From: an uncultured Haemophilus sp.
Lineage (GTDB): Bacteria; Pseudomonadota; Gammaproteobacteria; Enterobacterales; Pasteurellaceae
Length of the DNA: 5,175 bases
Direction of reading: 5' to 3'
Assembly (NCBI RefSeq): GCF_937976265.1
Contig: NZ_CALJRX010000255.1
Span: forward strand, 1-5,175
The position numbers and the translations under genes were made by a program. The notes below the pieces were generated by a model, which worked only from the letters and a program-made list of their open reading frames with translations, was not told where the DNA came from and did not search any database. Shown piece by piece: positions 4,004 to 5,175 of this stretch (positions within the stretch are counted from its first letter, which is position 1; each line of letters begins with the position of its first letter).

Positions 4004-5175
4004 ATGTTAGAAAAAGTTGTGATTGCTAACCGTGGTGAAATTGCACTGCGTATTTTACGTGCCTGTAAAGAATTAGGCATTAAAACTGTGGCGGTTCACT
4101 CTACCGCTGACCGTGATTTAAAACACGTATTACTTGCAGATGAAACAGTTTGTATCGGACCTGCGCCATCTGTAAAAAGTTATTTAAATATTCCTGCTAT
4201 TATTGCTGCAGCAGAAGTAACCGGTGCGGATGCGATTCACCCTGGTTATGGTTTCCTTTCTGAAAACGCGGATTTTGCAGAGCAAGTTGAGCGTTCTGGT
4301 TTTATCTTTATTGGTCCAACTGCAGACGTTATTCGTTTGATGGGAGATAAGGTTTCTGCGATTAAAGCAATGAAAAAAGCCGGCGTGCCTTGTGTACCGG
4401 GTTCAGATGGCCCAGTAGGTAGCGATATCGCGAAAAATAAAGAAATTGCAAAACGTATTGGTTATCCAATTATTATCAAGGCATCTGGCGGCGGCGGTGG
4501 TCGTGGTATGCGCGTAGTACGTAGCGAGGATGCACTTGAAGAATCCATTGCGATGACAAAAGCAGAAGCAAAAGCCGCGTTTAATAATGACATGGTTTAT
4601 ATGGAAAAATATTTAGAAAATCCACGCCATGTTGAAATTCAAGTTTTAGCGGATACACACGGTAATGCAATTTATCTTGCAGAACGTGATTGTTCTATGC
4701 AGCGTCGTCACCAAAAAGTGGTGGAAGAAGCACCCGCACCAGGTATTACCGAAGAAGTTCGTCGTGATATTGGTTCTCGCTGTGCGAAGGCTTGTGTTGA
4801 AATTGGCTATCGTGGTGCAGGTACCTTTGAATTCTTATACGAAAATGGTGAGTTCTATTTCATCGAAATGAATACTCGTATTCAAGTAGAACACCCAGTA
4901 ACAGAAATGATTACCGGTGTGGATTTGGTGAAAGAACAATTGCGTATTGCGGCTGGTTTACCACTTTCTTACAAACAAGAAGATATTAAAGTGAAAGGTC
5001 ATGCGATTGAATGTCGTATCAATGCAGAAGATCCAAAAACATTCTTACCGTCTCCAGGTAAAGTGGCACACTTACACTCACCAGGTGGTTTAGGGGTTCG
5101 TTGGGATTCTCATGTATATGCTGGTTATACCGTTCCACCACACTACGATTCTATGATCGCAAAATTAATCACATA
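4004..5175 (+). CDS. accC: Biotin carboxylase subunit of acetyl-CoA carboxylase (AccC), 3' end outside window
   Basis: AccC uses ATP and bicarbonate to carboxylate the biotin on AccB. The reading frame is open from ATG 4004 to the window end, giving 390 complete codons of a protein usually about 448 residues long. It lacks only the C-terminal part by truncation of the window, not by mutation. Numbering matches E. coli AccC: Arg16 and Tyr82 (in HPGYGF), ATP-binding Lys116 and Lys159, the glycine-rich loop at 162-168, His209, Lys238, metal ligands Glu276 and Glu288, Asn290, Arg292, Glu296 and catalytic Arg338. At the dimer interface Arg19, Glu23 and Arg366 are kept while position 363, Phe in E. 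coli as I recall, is Leu. The start has a weak GTGGAAA ribosome site seven bases upstream. It sits directly after the accB terminator. Confidence 0.97.
   Translation, partial: MLEKVVIANRGEIALRILRACKELGIKTVAVHSTADRDLKHVLLADETVCIGPAPSVKSYLNIPAIIAAAEVTGADAIHPGYGFLSENADFAEQVERSGFIFIGPTADVIRLMGDKVSAIKAMKKAGVPCVPGSDGPVGSDIAKNKEIAKRIGYPIIIKASGGGGGRGMRVVRSEDALEESIAMTKAEAKAAFNNDMVYMEKYLENPRHVEIQVLADTHGNAIYLAERDCSMQRRHQKVVEEAPAPGITEEVRRDIGSRCAKACVEIGYRGAGTFEFLYENGEFYFIEMNTRIQVEHPVTEMITGVDLVKEQLRIAAGLPLSYKQEDIKVKGHAIECRINAEDPKTFLPSPGKVAHLHSPGGLGVRWDSHVYAGYTVPPHYDSMIAKLIT

Noticed and set aside
4665..4871. A 68-codon + strand open frame inside accC
   Set aside because: It is out of frame with an intact, fully conserved biotin carboxylase segment and looks like no known protein.

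Overview
The window looks like chromosomal DNA of a Haemophilus species (H. influenzae, H. haemolyticus or a close relative in the Pasteurellaceae). It carries five exact copies of the 9-base DNA uptake signal AAGTGCGGT or its complement, three of them paired into inverted-repeat hairpins. Its genes are AT-rich, and the order menB, menC, aroQ, accB, accC is, as I remember it, that of the H. influenzae Rd chromosome. All genes read on the + strand, and no mobile-element gene, RNA gene or CRISPR array was seen.

Layout. Bases 1-40 hold a perfect -10 box, an uptake signal and the ribosome binding site of menB. menB (41-898) encodes the naphthoate synthase of menaquinone synthesis. A hairpin built from an uptake signal (910-951) follows. 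Next is a glycosyltransferase family 25 gene (about 995-1765), probably for lipooligosaccharide synthesis, ending in a second, very similar uptake-signal hairpin (1769-1804). menC (1824-2813) encodes o-succinylbenzoate synthase. A short gap with a TATAAT box leads to aroQ (2874-3326, type II 3-dehydroquinase). A 158-base gap holds helically phased A/T tracts and another uptake-signal hairpin. accB (3485-3943, biotin carboxyl carrier protein) is followed by a strong intrinsic terminator (3958-3984). accC (biotin carboxylase) starts at 4004 and runs off the window end.

How the genes relate. MenC makes o-succinylbenzoate. After CoA activation by MenE (not in this window), MenB closes the second ring, so menB and menC are two steps of one pathway, here split by an unrelated gene. 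AroQ serves the shikimate pathway, whose end product chorismate feeds menaquinone synthesis. AccB and AccC form the biotin carboxylase half of acetyl-CoA carboxylase, the committed step of fatty acid synthesis.

The most interesting part is the glycosyltransferase gene. It is more AT-rich than its neighbours, sits between two men genes, and is bracketed by two look-alike uptake-signal hairpins. This fits an accessory lipooligosaccharide gene gained through natural transformation. Other points of note are the phased A/T tracts upstream of accB and a terminator between accB and accC, genes whose products work in one complex. I see no clearly new biochemical system; the novelty is in arrangement and regulation.
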